From: UBA1413 sp964552955
GTDB lineage: Bacteria; Bacteroidota; Bacteroidia; Bacteroidales; Prolixibacteraceae
Assembly (NCBI GenBank): GCA_964552955.1
Contig: CAZKIU010000003.1
Span: 1-64,000, forward strand
Reading direction: 5' to 3'
Length of the DNA stretch: 64,000 bases
The notes under the pieces are model-generated. The model ran no database searches. It had not been told where the DNA came from and saw only the letters and a program-made list of their open reading frames with translations. This document shows positions 19,301 to 28,201 of the stretch, piece after piece. Within the stretch, counting starts at the first letter, position 1. Each line of letters begins with the position of its first letter. Both the position numbers and the translations under genes were made by a program.

Positions 19301-19379
19301 GACCCGTGAATTGATGGTCTTCTTGGAAGGATTGATTATTTTCGGCGGATTAATCCAAATCAGCTAAATACTTAATACC

Positions 19380-20369
19380 ATGAGAAAAGCAAGTTTACTC
19401 CTGTTTATGGCCGTCCTGTTTCTCTCTTCTGGCGTAAAAGCACAGCAGGAAGAGCCTTTCAAACCTTCAGGTAAGGTAGAAGTACGCATTTTCTCCAATT
19501 TCACCTCCTCCTTTTCTGACGGGAAGAATCTCAACAAATTCGATGTTACCCGCGCCTATCTGGGCTATATCTACGATTTCTCAAGAAGTTTCCGCGGAAG
19601 GGTCACCTATGATGTGGGTAATCCCGGTGCCGGAAGCAACCAGTATTCAGGATTTCTGAAATTTGCCTATCTCCAGTACCACAAGGGCAACTTCAGTCTC
19701 ATGGGAGGGATGATTCCCCAGTACCAGTATTCCCTGACCGATGAGAAATGGGGCTACCGTTATATCCTGAATCCCTTTCACAATGAGTATGGCTTTGGTA
19801 CTCCCGCCGACATGGGACTCGGTGCCGAATACAAGGTAGCGCCCTGGCTGACTGCCGATATGATTCTGGTCAATGGGGAAGGATTTAAAAAGTCGGAAGC
19901 AGACTCCACCTTTAAGGCGGGAGTGGGCCTTAGCATTTACCCCGTTAAAAACCTCCAGATCAGGGGTTATTTCGACACCATGAAGCGAAATAAAGCCAAT
20001 CAGCAAACGACCGAATTCCTTGCTACCTATGAGGATAAAAGCTTCAAGCTTTCTGGCTCCTATAACTTCCAGAAAGACCATGCCCTGGTCAAAGGCAATG
20101 ATTACAGCGGCTACAGCATCAATGGCACCCTCTTCCTGAAGAACAGCCTTTCGCTCATCGCCCGCTATGACCTCCTGGAATCGGTCACCAAAACAGGAGC
20201 CAGCCTCCCCTGGAACATCAGCAAAGATGGCCAGTTCTTCCTGGCAGGTCTCCAGTTTGTGCCGGTGAAAGGCGTCTCCCTCTCCCCCAACTACCAGCTC
20301 TGGAACCCGGAAAAAGAAGGACTGCCCTCCATTTCCCGGCTCTCCATCCACATGGATATCAAGATCTGA
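19380..20369 (+). CDS. Porin-like outer-membrane beta-barrel protein
   Basis: 329 residues with a signal peptide (MRKASLLLFMAVLFLSSGVKAQQ). The rest alternates polar and aromatic residues in amphipathic strands typical of 12-16-stranded outer-membrane barrels (FDVTRAYLGYIYDF, SGSYNFQKDH, LSLIARYDLLES), and the protein ends in a strand with terminal hydrophobic residues (RLSIHMDIKI). It resembles phosphate-selective-porin-like proteins. Divergent from the UPF0324 transporter, it may provide outer-membrane passage for the same solute; that link is inference from position only. Confidence 0.75.
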   Translation: MRKASLLLFMAVLFLSSGVKAQQEEPFKPSGKVEVRIFSNFTSSFSDGKNLNKFDVTRAYLGYIYDFSRSFRGRVTYDVGNPGAGSNQYSGFLKFAYLQYHKGNFSLMGGMIPQYQYSLTDEKWGYRYILNPFHNEYGFGTPADMGLGAEYKVAPWLTADMILVNGEGFKKSEADSTFKAGVGLSIYPVKNLQIRGYFDTMKRNKANQQTTEFLATYEDKSFKLSGSYNFQKDHALVKGNDYSGYSINGTLFLKNSLSLIARYDLLESVTKTGASLPWNISKDGQFFLAGLQFVPVKGVSLSPNYQLWNPEKEGLPSISRLSIHMDIKI

Positions 20370-20465
20370 GGAAAGGCGTCATCTGCCCGGTGGACGGGGT
20401 GGTTCATTCGTGGTATGAATTTTGCACCTCAGTGATTTGGAATTGTTTCACCAAATCCCTGAGAG

Positions 20466-21948
20466 ATGAAAAGAATAATCACTGCACTGCTCCTGGCGAT
20501 CATCGCCGCGACAGGAACCGCTTACGGAGCTCAGGAGAGACAGCCTGAATACCTCGGGCTGCCCGGAGATAACCTTAACCTGTATGCCGTCATGAATCTC
20601 TTCCAGGAATCGGAAACCCTGGAACAGTTTGAACGTGACCTGAACAGCAAGGACTCCAGAATCAACAACCTCGACCTGAATAGGGACGGATTGGTTGACT
20701 ACATCACCGTCACCGACTACCCCGATGGCCAGGTCCACAACATCGTGCTGCGGGTGGCCCTCGATGACCGCGAAAACCAGGATGTGGCCGTCTTCACCGT
20801 TGAACGTTATGACAATGGTTCCGTGGCCATTCAATTGATTGGCGACGAAGACCTCTACGGCAGGAATTACATCATCGAACCGATCTACGACGATCAATAT
20901 GGGGAGACCCCCAACCCCGGCTATACCGGCAGGACTCAGGGGAGTCAGCGGATGGAAGTCGTCAGAACCACCTACGTGGAGGTAGCTGCCTGGCCGCTGA
21001 TCCGGTTCATCTTCACCCCGGGGTACATCACCTGGCGCTCGGCCTGGTATTGGGGTTACTGGCCGGCTTACTGGCACGCCTGGAGGCCTTATTACTGGGA
21101 TTATTACTACGGATTCCACTCCCACTGGTACCCCCATTATTACAGCCACTTCCGGTTATGGCACCACCCCAGGGTAATCCATTACCATAACCATTATTAC
21201 AGCCATATCAGAGTCCACTCGCCACGCGTCAGAAATGACATCTCTGAAGGGCGCTACCGTTCCACCTATTCGCGGCCTGAGCTCAGGGAGAGAGGCCGGG
21301 CCGATTATGCCAGGCTTCAGTCGGGGGAACGGAGCAACCGTCAGGAGGGCGCTATTTCGCGAAACAATAGCAACCAACAGGGATCCGACCGCATCAGGGG
21401 AGCGTCGGCTTCCGCGCAACGCTCCGCTGCTGCGGTTTCGGCACGCGACAGGAGTGTGTCGGCTTCCGGCCGTATTTCCAACCGGGAAGCATCAGGAGCA
21501 TTGAACCGCGACCGCAGTGCCGTGACCGGCAACCGGGGTGCCTCCGGAAATATAAACCCATCGGCAGGCCGGACCGACCGTACATCGGTCAGCAGATCTT
21601 CCNNNNNNNNNNNNNNNNNNNNNNNNNNNNNNNNNNNNNNNNNNNNNNNNNNNNNNNNNNNNNNNNNNNNNNNNNNNNNNNNNNNNNNNNNNNNNNNNNN
21701 NNTCGGTCAGCAGATCTTCCGCGCCGGCACAGACCAAATCGGCCTCACGCGGTGCAGGGGTGAGCTCCTCATCCTCCAGTCGCTCTTCCTGGTCCTCCCC
21801 GTCGGCAGGCCGTTCCTCCTCAGGCCAGGGAAGAGTCTCCGCCAGTCATAGCAGCCCCTCCCGGTCAGGCGGGGCGGTTTCCTCCTCCCGTAGCGGGGGG
21901 AGCAGCTCAGGCGGAGGCGGCAGAAACAATTCCTCCGGAAGGAGATAG
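20466..21948 (+). CDS. Secreted protein with His/Tyr-rich segment and Ser/Arg/Gly-rich tail (interrupted by assembly gap)
   Basis: Signal peptide MKRIITALLLAIIAATGTAYGA, then a globular N-terminal part (~25-185; YLGLPGDNLNLYAVMNLFQ, NLDLNRDGLVDYI). A strikingly aromatic and His-rich segment (~188-255; YYWDYYYGFHSHWYPHYY) follows, and then a long Ser/Arg/Gly low-complexity tail. A 100-N gap at 21603-21702 breaks the literal frame. The 18 bp before and after the gap are identical, and merging the two copies keeps one frame running to the stop at 21948, giving about 454 residues. I recognise no function. Similar aromatic-rich exported proteins are common in Bacteroidota. A metal- or surface-binding role is only a guess. 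Confidence 0.75.
21603..21702. other. Assembly gap (100 N) with 18-bp duplicated flanks
   Basis: Exactly 100 N. The 18 bases at 21585-21602 recur exactly at 21703-21720. The gap length is a placeholder, and the flanks probably represent the same bases. Confidence 0.9.
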
Positions 21949-22088
21949 TTTGGTGTAATTTTTGCTATTGTTCAATCGATTGAAAACGTTGAAATCATGA
22001 AAAATGGCCTTCCCAACCAACTGGTTATGCTCAGGGCATCGTCCCTTGCCATAAAATTTATGGCTTAATTGTGGAAATAGTTGCACGG

Positions 22089-22115
22089 AGAAATAAGTTT
22101 TATTTCTATCTTTAG
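22089..22115 (+). promoter_or_regulatory. Inverted repeat next to a -7-like box upstream of tonB-family gene
   Basis: AGAAATAA-GTT-TTATTTCT is a perfect 8-bp inverted repeat (22089-22107). It directly abuts TATCTTTA (22108-22115), a 7/8 match to the Bacteroidota -7 consensus TAnnTTTG, 51 bp before the start codon. The arrangement fits a repressor or activator site over the promoter, but a matching -33 element is not clear. Confidence 0.4.
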
Positions 22116-22166
22116 AGCCTTAAAAAATTGCGTTTTACTATTTGAAACAATCAAATTAATAATAGT

Positions 22167-22859
22167 ATGGAACTCAAAAAATCTGAAAAAGCCGACCTGG
22201 AAAACAAAAAAAACATTTTCCTCCTTATCGGTCTGGTGGTGGCATTAGGAATTTCACTCCTGGCCTTTGAGTGGACAGCAAAACCCGCTGAGACCTCCTC
22301 TCTGGGAACCCTTGAAGCCGCTGCCGTGGAAGAAGAAGTCATCCCCATTACCCGTCAGGAACAGATCGCTACTCCACCGCCACCTCCCCCACAAACTGTG
22401 GTTGAGATGCTTAATATTGTTGACAACAATACCCAGGTCAACGATGACCTGAGTATCTTCGACTCAGAAGCGGATAAGGAGACCTTTGTTGACGTGGCAC
22501 CTATCGTTCAGGCCAAGGAAGAAAAGGAAGAAGCCGAAGAAGCCCAGGTGTTTTTCATCGTGGAAGAGATGCCTGAATTCCCCGGTGGGGAAGCTGCCCT
22601 TCGTGCCTTTATTGCCAAGGCCATTAATTATCCGGTGATTGCTCAGGAAAACGGCATTCAGGGTAAGGTGTACGTCACCTTTGTGGTAGACAAGGATGGC
22701 GGCATCTCCGATGCCAAGATTGCCCGTGGGGTCGACGCCTCCCTGGATAAGGAAGCCCTGCGCGTGGTCAACTCCCTCCCGAAGTGGAAACCCGGCAAAC
22801 AGCGTGGCAAACCGGTAAGGGTCTCCTATACCGTGCCCATCAGCTTTGTGTTGCAGTAA
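22167..22859 (+). CDS. TonB-family energy transducer
   Basis: 230 residues. A short cytoplasmic tail, one membrane helix (~18-35; IFLLIGLVVALGISLLAFEW) and a Pro-rich periplasmic linker (TPPPPPPQ) lead to the C-terminal TonB domain (~150-230) with MPEFPGGEAALRAFIAKAI, NGIQGKVYVTFVVDKDG and LPKWKPGKQRGKPVRVSYT. The protein couples the proton-motive force through ExbB/ExbD to TonB-dependent outer-membrane receptors, or serves a related envelope role. No exbB or exbD is in the window. A terminator follows the gene, so it is monocistronic. Confidence 0.93.
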   Translation: MELKKSEKADLENKKNIFLLIGLVVALGISLLAFEWTAKPAETSSLGTLEAAAVEEEVIPITRQEQIATPPPPPPQTVVEMLNIVDNNTQVNDDLSIFDSEADKETFVDVAPIVQAKEEKEEAEEAQVFFIVEEMPEFPGGEAALRAFIAKAINYPVIAQENGIQGKVYVTFVVDKDGGISDAKIARGVDASLDKEALRVVNSLPKWKPGKQRGKPVRVSYTVPISFVLQ

Positions 22860-22881
22860 ACGTTTAAGACTATATCTTTGC

Positions 22882-22917
22882 ACTCCTGTTTCGCATGCGG
22901 AACAGGAGTTTTTTTTA
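22882..22917 (+). terminator. Rho-independent terminator of the TonB gene
   Basis: ACTCCTGTT and AACAGGAGT pair (with an extra CG/CG step) around a small loop, and eight T residues follow. It lies 22 bp after the stop codon. Confidence 0.92.
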
Positions 22918-22937
22918 CCCATATCACCCCGTAAAAG

Positions 22938-24140
22938 ATGATTGAAACCAGGCCATCAACAGAGAGGGCCGTGCTGGTCGGACTGATCAGCCAGCAACAG
23001 GATGAGAAACAAGCCAGGGACTACCTGGAGGAACTGGCTTTTCTGGCCGACACGGCAGGAGCTGTCGTGCTGAAGCAGTTCATGCAGCGCCTCGACCAAC
23101 CTCATCCTGTCACCTTTGTCGGCCAGGGGAAGCTCAACGAAATTGCCGATTATGTGAAGGTCACTGAGGCCGATACCGTCATCTTCGACGATGAATTGAC
23201 GCCTACTCAACTCCGGAATGTGGAAAAAGCCCTGGAATGCAAGGTGCTCGACCGCACCAACCTGATCCTTGACATCTTCGCCCGGCGGGCCCAGACCGCC
23301 CACGCCAAAACCCAGGTAGAACTCGCCCAATACCAGTATCTGCTGCCACGCCTCACCCGGATGTGGACCCACCTGGAGAGACAACGCGGGGGCATCGGAC
23401 TTCGCGGCCCGGGTGAAACCCAGATCGAAACCGACCGGCGGATCATCCTCGACAAAATTGCACGGCTCAAGGAGGAACTCAAAAAAATTGACCTTCAGAA
23501 AGCCACTCAACGTAAAAACAGGGGTAAAACCGTCCGTGTCGCTCTGGTGGGCTATACCAACGTCGGCAAGTCGACGATCATGAATATGCTGAGCAAATCG
23601 GAAGTCTTTGCTGAAAATAAACTCTTCGCCACCCTTGACACAACCGTCCGCAAGGTTGTGATCACCAACCTCCCCTTTCTCCTGGCCGATACCGTGGGCT
23701 TCATCAGAAAACTCCCCCACGACCTGGTGGAATCGTTCAAGTCTACCCTCGACGAGGTGCGCGAAGCCGATATCCTGGTCCACGTGGTCGATATCTCCCA
23801 CCCCGGATTCGAAGAACAGATCGAGGTGGTCGACCGTACACTGACGGAAATCGGAGCCGGTGACAAAAACAAAATCTACCTCTTTAACAAGATAGACGCC
23901 TTCAATTATGTCGAAAAAGAGGAGGATGACCTGACCCCCTCCACCCGTGAAAACATGAGCATTGAAGATTGGCAGCGGTCATGGATGGCCCAGAACAACA
24001 CCCCTTCCCTCTTCATCTCTGCCCGGTACAAAACCCACGCCGAAGCATTCAAAGCCATGCTTTACCAGGAGGTGCGGAAAATCCACGTGCAACGCTTCCC
24101 CTACAACGATTTTCTCTTTGATCTTCCGGAAGAGGAATAA
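22938..24140 (+). CDS. hflX: GTPase HflX
   Basis: 400 residues. The HflX N-terminal domain (~1-195) includes the Gly-rich loop RQRGGIGLRGPGETQIETDR. The G domain (~198-370) has G1 ALVGYTNVGKST, G3 DTVGF and G4 LFNKID. HflX is a ribosome-associated GTPase that binds 50S and 70S particles and can split stalled or hibernating ribosomes under stress. The gene begins 20 bp after the TonB terminator and ends in front of an assembly gap, so what follows it is uncertain. Confidence 0.96.
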   Translation: MIETRPSTERAVLVGLISQQQDEKQARDYLEELAFLADTAGAVVLKQFMQRLDQPHPVTFVGQGKLNEIADYVKVTEADTVIFDDELTPTQLRNVEKALECKVLDRTNLILDIFARRAQTAHAKTQVELAQYQYLLPRLTRMWTHLERQRGGIGLRGPGETQIETDRRIILDKIARLKEELKKIDLQKATQRKNRGKTVRVALVGYTNVGKSTIMNMLSKSEVFAENKLFATLDTTVRKVVITNLPFLLADTVGFIRKLPHDLVESFKSTLDEVREADILVHVVDISHPGFEEQIEVVDRTLTEIGAGDKNKIYLFNKIDAFNYVEKEEDDLTPSTRENMSIEDWQRSWMAQNNTPSLFISARYKTHAEAFKAMLYQEVRKIHVQRFPYNDFLFDLPEEE

Positions 24141-24281
24141 AATCCCCATTACGCCATCAGCGAAGAAAGCTTCTGACCCCCATCCTCTCCTATCCGGGTC
24201 TTAAGATGGCACAATTCGTCGATCTATCTTGTATTCTGTTTTTTAACCACTTAAGACATAAAACTCCAGATTCCAGACTCC

Positions 24282-24381
24282 NNNNNNNNNNNNNNNNNNN
24301 NNNNNNNNNNNNNNNNNNNNNNNNNNNNNNNNNNNNNNNNNNNNNNNNNNNNNNNNNNNNNNNNNNNNNNNNNNNNNNNNN
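24282..24381. other. Assembly gap (100 N)
   Basis: Exactly 100 N between hflX and asd (convergent). The left flank carries GATTCCAGACTC-type degenerate repeats, a likely cause of the contig break. No exact duplicate of the flanks is visible here. The asd stop codon lies 4 bp inside the right flank. Confidence 0.9.
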
Positions 24382-24385
24382 AGAT

Positions 24386-25393
24386 TCAGAGTCCCTCTCT
24401 GATGAGGTATTCGGCGATCTGAACGGCATTGAGGGCGGCCCCTTTTCTGATCTGGTCACCGACACACCAGAAGGTGATCCCATTGGAGCCGGAGATGTCT
24501 TTTCGCAGCCGGCCTACATAAACGTCGTCTTTGCCAGAGACGAACAGAGGCATGGGATATTTCTTTTCCGAGGGGGTATCAAGGAGGGTGAGTCCTTCTG
24601 CCTTCAGGAAGGCTTCCCTGACGGCTTCCACGGTAAGTGGCCGGGCGGTCTCCACCCAGATCGCCTCCGAGTGGGCCCTGGCTACCGGAATACGCACGCA
24701 GGTGGCACTCACTTCTGCTTCGGTGTGCAGGATCTTTTTAGTTTCCCAGCTCATCTTCATCTCTTCCTTCGTGTAGTCGTTATCGAGGAAAACATCGATG
24801 TGGGGAATGATATTCATGGCCAGTTGATAGGGGAATTTAGCCACTGTGGGCTCATCGCCTCCGGCAATCTGCCTGATCTGCTGCTCCAGTTCGGCAATGC
24901 CCTGCGCCCCGGCACCACTGGCCGCCTGATAGGTGGCCACATGAACCCGGGTGATGGGCGACAGATCGTGGATGGGCTTCAGGGCCACCACCATCTGAAT
25001 CGTTGAACAGTTGGGATTGGCAATAATATTCCTGGGTCTTATTTTTGCATCGGCAGCATTCACCTCCGGAACCACCAGCGGCACATCCTCATCATAACGG
25101 AAGGCACTCGAATTATCGATCATGATGGTTCCATACTGGGTGATGGTCTCGGCAAACTCCTTCGAGGTGGAGGCTCCGGCCGAGGTGAGGGCGATATCTA
25201 TATCCCGGAAATCATCATTGTGACAAAGCTCTTTAACCTTCAGCTTCTCACCCCGGAAGAGATATTCTTTCCCGGCACTCCGCGATGACCCAAACAACAC
25301 CAGTTCATCCAACGGAAAATTCCTTTCTTCCAGCACCTGCAGAAACTCCTGTCCCACAGCACCACTTACCCCAACGATAGCTACTTTCATCAT
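24386..25393 (-). CDS. asd: Aspartate-semialdehyde dehydrogenase
   Basis: 335 residues. The N-terminal NADP-binding fold begins MKVAIVGVSGAVGQEF. The catalytic cysteine is in NPNCSTIQM (~128), and conserved ATYQAASGAGAQG and RIPVARAHSE follow. It reduces aspartyl phosphate to aspartate semialdehyde, the branch point to lysine/diaminopimelate, threonine and methionine; this fits the DAP-type murE later in the window. Two start codons in a row (25393 and 25390) are possible; the second gives the usual MKVAIVG. The gene is complete despite the adjacent gap. Confidence 0.96.
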   Translation of the reverse strand: MMKVAIVGVSGAVGQEFLQVLEERNFPLDELVLFGSSRSAGKEYLFRGEKLKVKELCHNDDFRDIDIALTSAGASTSKEFAETITQYGTIMIDNSSAFRYDEDVPLVVPEVNAADAKIRPRNIIANPNCSTIQMVVALKPIHDLSPITRVHVATYQAASGAGAQGIAELEQQIRQIAGGDEPTVAKFPYQLAMNIIPHIDVFLDNDYTKEEMKMSWETKKILHTEAEVSATCVRIPVARAHSEAIWVETARPLTVEAVREAFLKAEGLTLLDTPSEKKYPMPLFVSGKDDVYVGRLRKDISGSNGITFWCVGDQIRKGAALNAVQIAEYLIREGL

Positions 25394-25422
25394 GCTTGCT
25401 TTTTACCTGAAAATTCCTTAAA

Positions 25423-25437
25423 TTGTAAGGTTTACAA
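25423..25437. promoter_or_regulatory. Inverted repeat between divergent asd and lamin-tail gene
   Basis: TTGTAA-GGT-TTACAA lies in the 70-bp region between two divergent start codons. It is a possible shared operator; the arms are short, so chance is not excluded. Confidence 0.3.
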
Positions 25438-25463
25438 ACCCATCGGAACAAAAATACAACATT

Positions 25464-27269
25464 ATGAATTTGCCCCCTTGCGCCAATGGGGTAAAATCCC
25501 ATTTCTTAACATTGGTTGCCTTATCCCTGGCAGTCAGTCTGTCAGCCTTCTCTGCTGAAAAAGATTCCTCCCGCGAAAGCCCGGGCCGGAGGGCCGGTCC
25601 AGCCTCTATTCCGGCGCCTGATGAGGAGACCTCTCCGGTCGTGGTCATCAATGAGATCATGGCCGATCCTACGCCCGTGGTGGGGCTTCCCGATGCCGAG
25701 TGGATAGAACTCTGCAACCCGGGCCTCCAACCCGTCTCCCTGAATGGATGGGAATTGAAGATAGGCAGCTACCGACGGATCCTCCCCGACACCCTCCTCC
25801 CCCCGGGGCACTATCTGATTATCTGCGCCCAGGCTGCAGCTGCTTCCCTTTCCCTCACCTCAAGAGTAGTGGCCCTCTCTTCCTTTCCGGCGCTGCGCAA
25901 CAGCGGAACCTCCCTGATTCTGCTCCTCCCCAATGGAATAATAGCCGACCAAATCAACTTTTCGGATGGCTGGTATGGTGATGCCACCAAGAAAAAAGGG
26001 GGCTGGAGCCTGGAAAGAAAAGATCCGTTGCGCCGTTGCGGTCAACGGGCCAACTGGTGTGCCAGCAGCGACCCTGCAGGAGGAACACCCGGCCGCGCCA
26101 ACTCGGTGATGGCTGCCAACCCTGATCTGATTCCTCCCTCGATCAGCACCGTCAACACCCTCTCTCCCCTCTCGGCCGAAGTTCTCTTTTCGGAACCGAT
26201 GGATTCCCTGCTGCTCAAAGCGGCCTCCAACTACCACTTCACGGAAGAACGGGGCCCCCTGCAGGTCACCCTTCACGACGATTCCGATGGGGTGACCCTG
26301 TTCTGGACCAGGCCATTGGCCCCCAATCACCCCTGTGAGATGATCCTCAGCAATATCAGCGACGAATGCGGTCATTTGCTGGTCCATAACAAGGCAGAAA
26401 TCGTTTGGGTGGTCCTCCAGCCCGGCGATGTCATCCTCCATGAAATCCTCTTTAATCCGTTCAGCGGAGGAAACGACTTCATCGAACTCCTCAATCTCTC
26501 GGAGAAAAAAATACCCTCCTCCCTATTAGTCCTGGCCACACGCGACCCCGATGGTCAGTTGAGGAAACCGGTCTTTCTCGGGGAGGCCGCCTTCACCCTG
26601 GGCCCCGGCGAGATCTTGGCGGTCACCACCGATACTGCGGGAGTGCTCCCCTACTATCCTTCGGCCCCCCCATCACACCTCCGGGAGGTGACCTCCCTCC
26701 CGGCGATGTACAACGAACAAGGGAATATCGTTTTGCTCACTGACTCCCTGGTTCTGCTGGAAGAGATGAGCTACCATGAAAATATGCACCATCCCCTGCT
26801 GGCCAGCCATGAGGGGGTATCCCTCGAACGGAGCCATCCCCGGCTGCCTGCCGGTTCACCCGGCAACTGGCATTCAGCTGCCGAGAGTGCTGGTTTTGCC
26901 ACCCCCGGTGCCCCCAATTCAGCCGCAGAGCCCACCGCACCATCAGGCACCGCAGTCTCCTTCCAACAAACCGCCTTCTCCCCCGATAACGACGGGTTCC
27001 ATGACGAACTGATCATGGTTTGTACCACCGACTTCCCCGGATGGCTGGCTGAATGCCTGGTCTTTGACCTCTCGGGGCAGCCAAGAGTCACCCTCGCCCG
27101 GAACCTCCTTCTGGGCACTACCAGCTACATCACCTGGAATGGCAAGGATGAGACCGGCTCTCCCCTGCCTGCAGGTCCCTATGTGGTAACCGTGGAACTC
27201 TTCCACCCCGGCGGACAACGCTTCACCCGCAAGTGCGCCGTCTTCCTCACGGCCCGGGGCGACCTCTGA
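25464..27269 (+). CDS. Secreted lamin-tail-domain protein with FlgD-like C-terminal domain
   Basis: 601 residues with an N-terminal hydrophobic signal segment (~10-30). A lamin-tail domain at ~58-175 has VVINEIMADPTP and AEWIELCNPG. A Big_5-like domain (~215-310; AEVLFSEPMDS) follows, and then a second, degenerate lamin-tail-like unit (VILHEILFNPFSGGNDFIEL). The C-terminus (~495-590; FSPDNDGFHDEL, ITWNGKDETGSPLPAGPYVV) resembles FlgD/CHU_C immunoglobulin-like domains that carry type IX secretion or surface-anchoring signals in Bacteroidota. It is probably an exported cell-surface protein; no enzymatic motif is visible. It is divergent from asd. Confidence 0.8.
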   Translation: MNLPPCANGVKSHFLTLVALSLAVSLSAFSAEKDSSRESPGRRAGPASIPAPDEETSPVVVINEIMADPTPVVGLPDAEWIELCNPGLQPVSLNGWELKIGSYRRILPDTLLPPGHYLIICAQAAAASLSLTSRVVALSSFPALRNSGTSLILLLPNGIIADQINFSDGWYGDATKKKGGWSLERKDPLRRCGQRANWCASSDPAGGTPGRANSVMAANPDLIPPSISTVNTLSPLSAEVLFSEPMDSLLLKAASNYHFTEERGPLQVTLHDDSDGVTLFWTRPLAPNHPCEMILSNISDECGHLLVHNKAEIVWVVLQPGDVILHEILFNPFSGGNDFIELLNLSEKKIPSSLLVLATRDPDGQLRKPVFLGEAAFTLGPGEILAVTTDTAGVLPYYPSAPPSHLREVTSLPAMYNEQGNIVLLTDSLVLLEEMSYHENMHHPLLASHEGVSLERSHPRLPAGSPGNWHSAAESAGFATPGAPNSAAEPTAPSGTAVSFQQTAFSPDNDGFHDELIMVCTTDFPGWLAECLVFDLSGQPRVTLARNLLLGTTSYITWNGKDETGSPLPAGPYVVTVELFHPGGQRFTRKCAVFLTARGDL

Positions 27270-27295
27270 ATACACCCCGCAGCCGACCCCCGGAA

Positions 27296-27323
27296 ACAAA
27301 AAAGGCCGCCTGAGGCAGCCTTT
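27296..27323 (-). terminator. Terminator of the peroxiredoxin gene
   Basis: On the minus strand AAAGGCTGCC-TCA-GGCGGCCTTT forms a stable stem followed by TTTGTTT, 8 bp after the peroxiredoxin stop. It may also end the convergent lamin-tail gene. Confidence 0.85.
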
Positions 27324-27330
27324 CATCATC

Positions 27331-28038
27331 CTATTTCTTCAGGATCTTTTCCATTACCTTCTCCTTCGGAAGTTTCTTCAGACAGAAGAACCAGTCTTTG
27401 CATTCGACGCCTTCTTCCTTGCCTTCCATACGATCCTTAGCGGTACCGCAGCTTCCGGCCGTGGGAACAATAACATCATCGCCCGGGCGCCAGTCCGCCG
27501 GCAGGGCAATGCCAAAAGCATCTGCCGTCTGCAGCCCCATCAACACCCTCTTGAGCTCATCAAAATTACGGCCCAGGCTCAACGGATAATAGATGATGGT
27601 TCGGATAAAACCCTTGGGATCAATAAAGAAGACGGCACGCACGGCTTTGGTGCTGCTTTCACCCGGCATCATCATACCGTATTTCTGAGCAACCTCCATG
27701 GTAATGTCCTCAATCAGCGGGAATTTAACCTCAACATCCTTCATCCCTCTGAATTCAATCTTCTCCTTGATCGTGCGCAACCAGGCAATATGGCTGTAAA
27801 GCCCGTCAACCGATAACCCTACCAACTGGCAGTTGAGGGCTTTGAACTCCTCTTCCATATGGGCAAAGGTCATAAATTCAGAAGTACATACCGGCGTGAA
27901 ATCTGCAGGATGACTGAACAGAATCACCCATTTACCTTCATAATCGGCGGGGAAATTGATGTTACCCTGTGTGGTAACGGCCTTGAACTCCGGAGCCTTC
28001 TCTCCGATACGCGGCATTGAAACAACTTGATTTTCCAT
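27331..28038 (-). CDS. Peroxiredoxin (Prx6-type, AhpC/TSA family)
   Basis: 235 residues from ATG 28038 (MENQVVSMPRIGEKAPEF); the frame is open upstream but without family similarity. The peroxidatic Cys51 lies in HPADFTPVCTSEF. The C-terminal extension has Cys197, Cys213 and Cys219 (ECKDWFFC), the layout of archaeal-type Prx6 enzymes in which C-terminal cysteines resolve the sulfenic acid. The enzyme reduces hydrogen peroxide and alkyl hydroperoxides in the cytoplasm. It lies downstream of a PerR-like gene on the same strand and near two superoxide dismutases, forming an oxidative-stress cluster. Confidence 0.93.
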   Translation of the reverse strand: MENQVVSMPRIGEKAPEFKAVTTQGNINFPADYEGKWVILFSHPADFTPVCTSEFMTFAHMEEEFKALNCQLVGLSVDGLYSHIAWLRTIKEKIEFRGMKDVEVKFPLIEDITMEVAQKYGMMMPGESSTKAVRAVFFIDPKGFIRTIIYYPLSLGRNFDELKRVLMGLQTADAFGIALPADWRPGDDVIVPTAGSCGTAKDRMEGKEEGVECKDWFFCLKKLPKEKVMEKILKK

Positions 28039-28201
28039 AATTGTGTTATTTAAACATGAGTAAATATTAAGAGTTAACGATGTAACCAACACCGGTTGTG
28101 TTTGGTAAATAGGGCACTGTAATCACCACTATCCACGCCGTAAGGCATCAAGTCACTTATGTATGCTATGATACCCCCTGGCAGGACGCCTCTGCTCAGT
28201 G

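Noticed and set aside
24206..25006. Plus-strand open frame running through the N gap opposite asd
   Set aside because: It depends on translating N bases and is antisense to aspartate-semialdehyde dehydrogenase.
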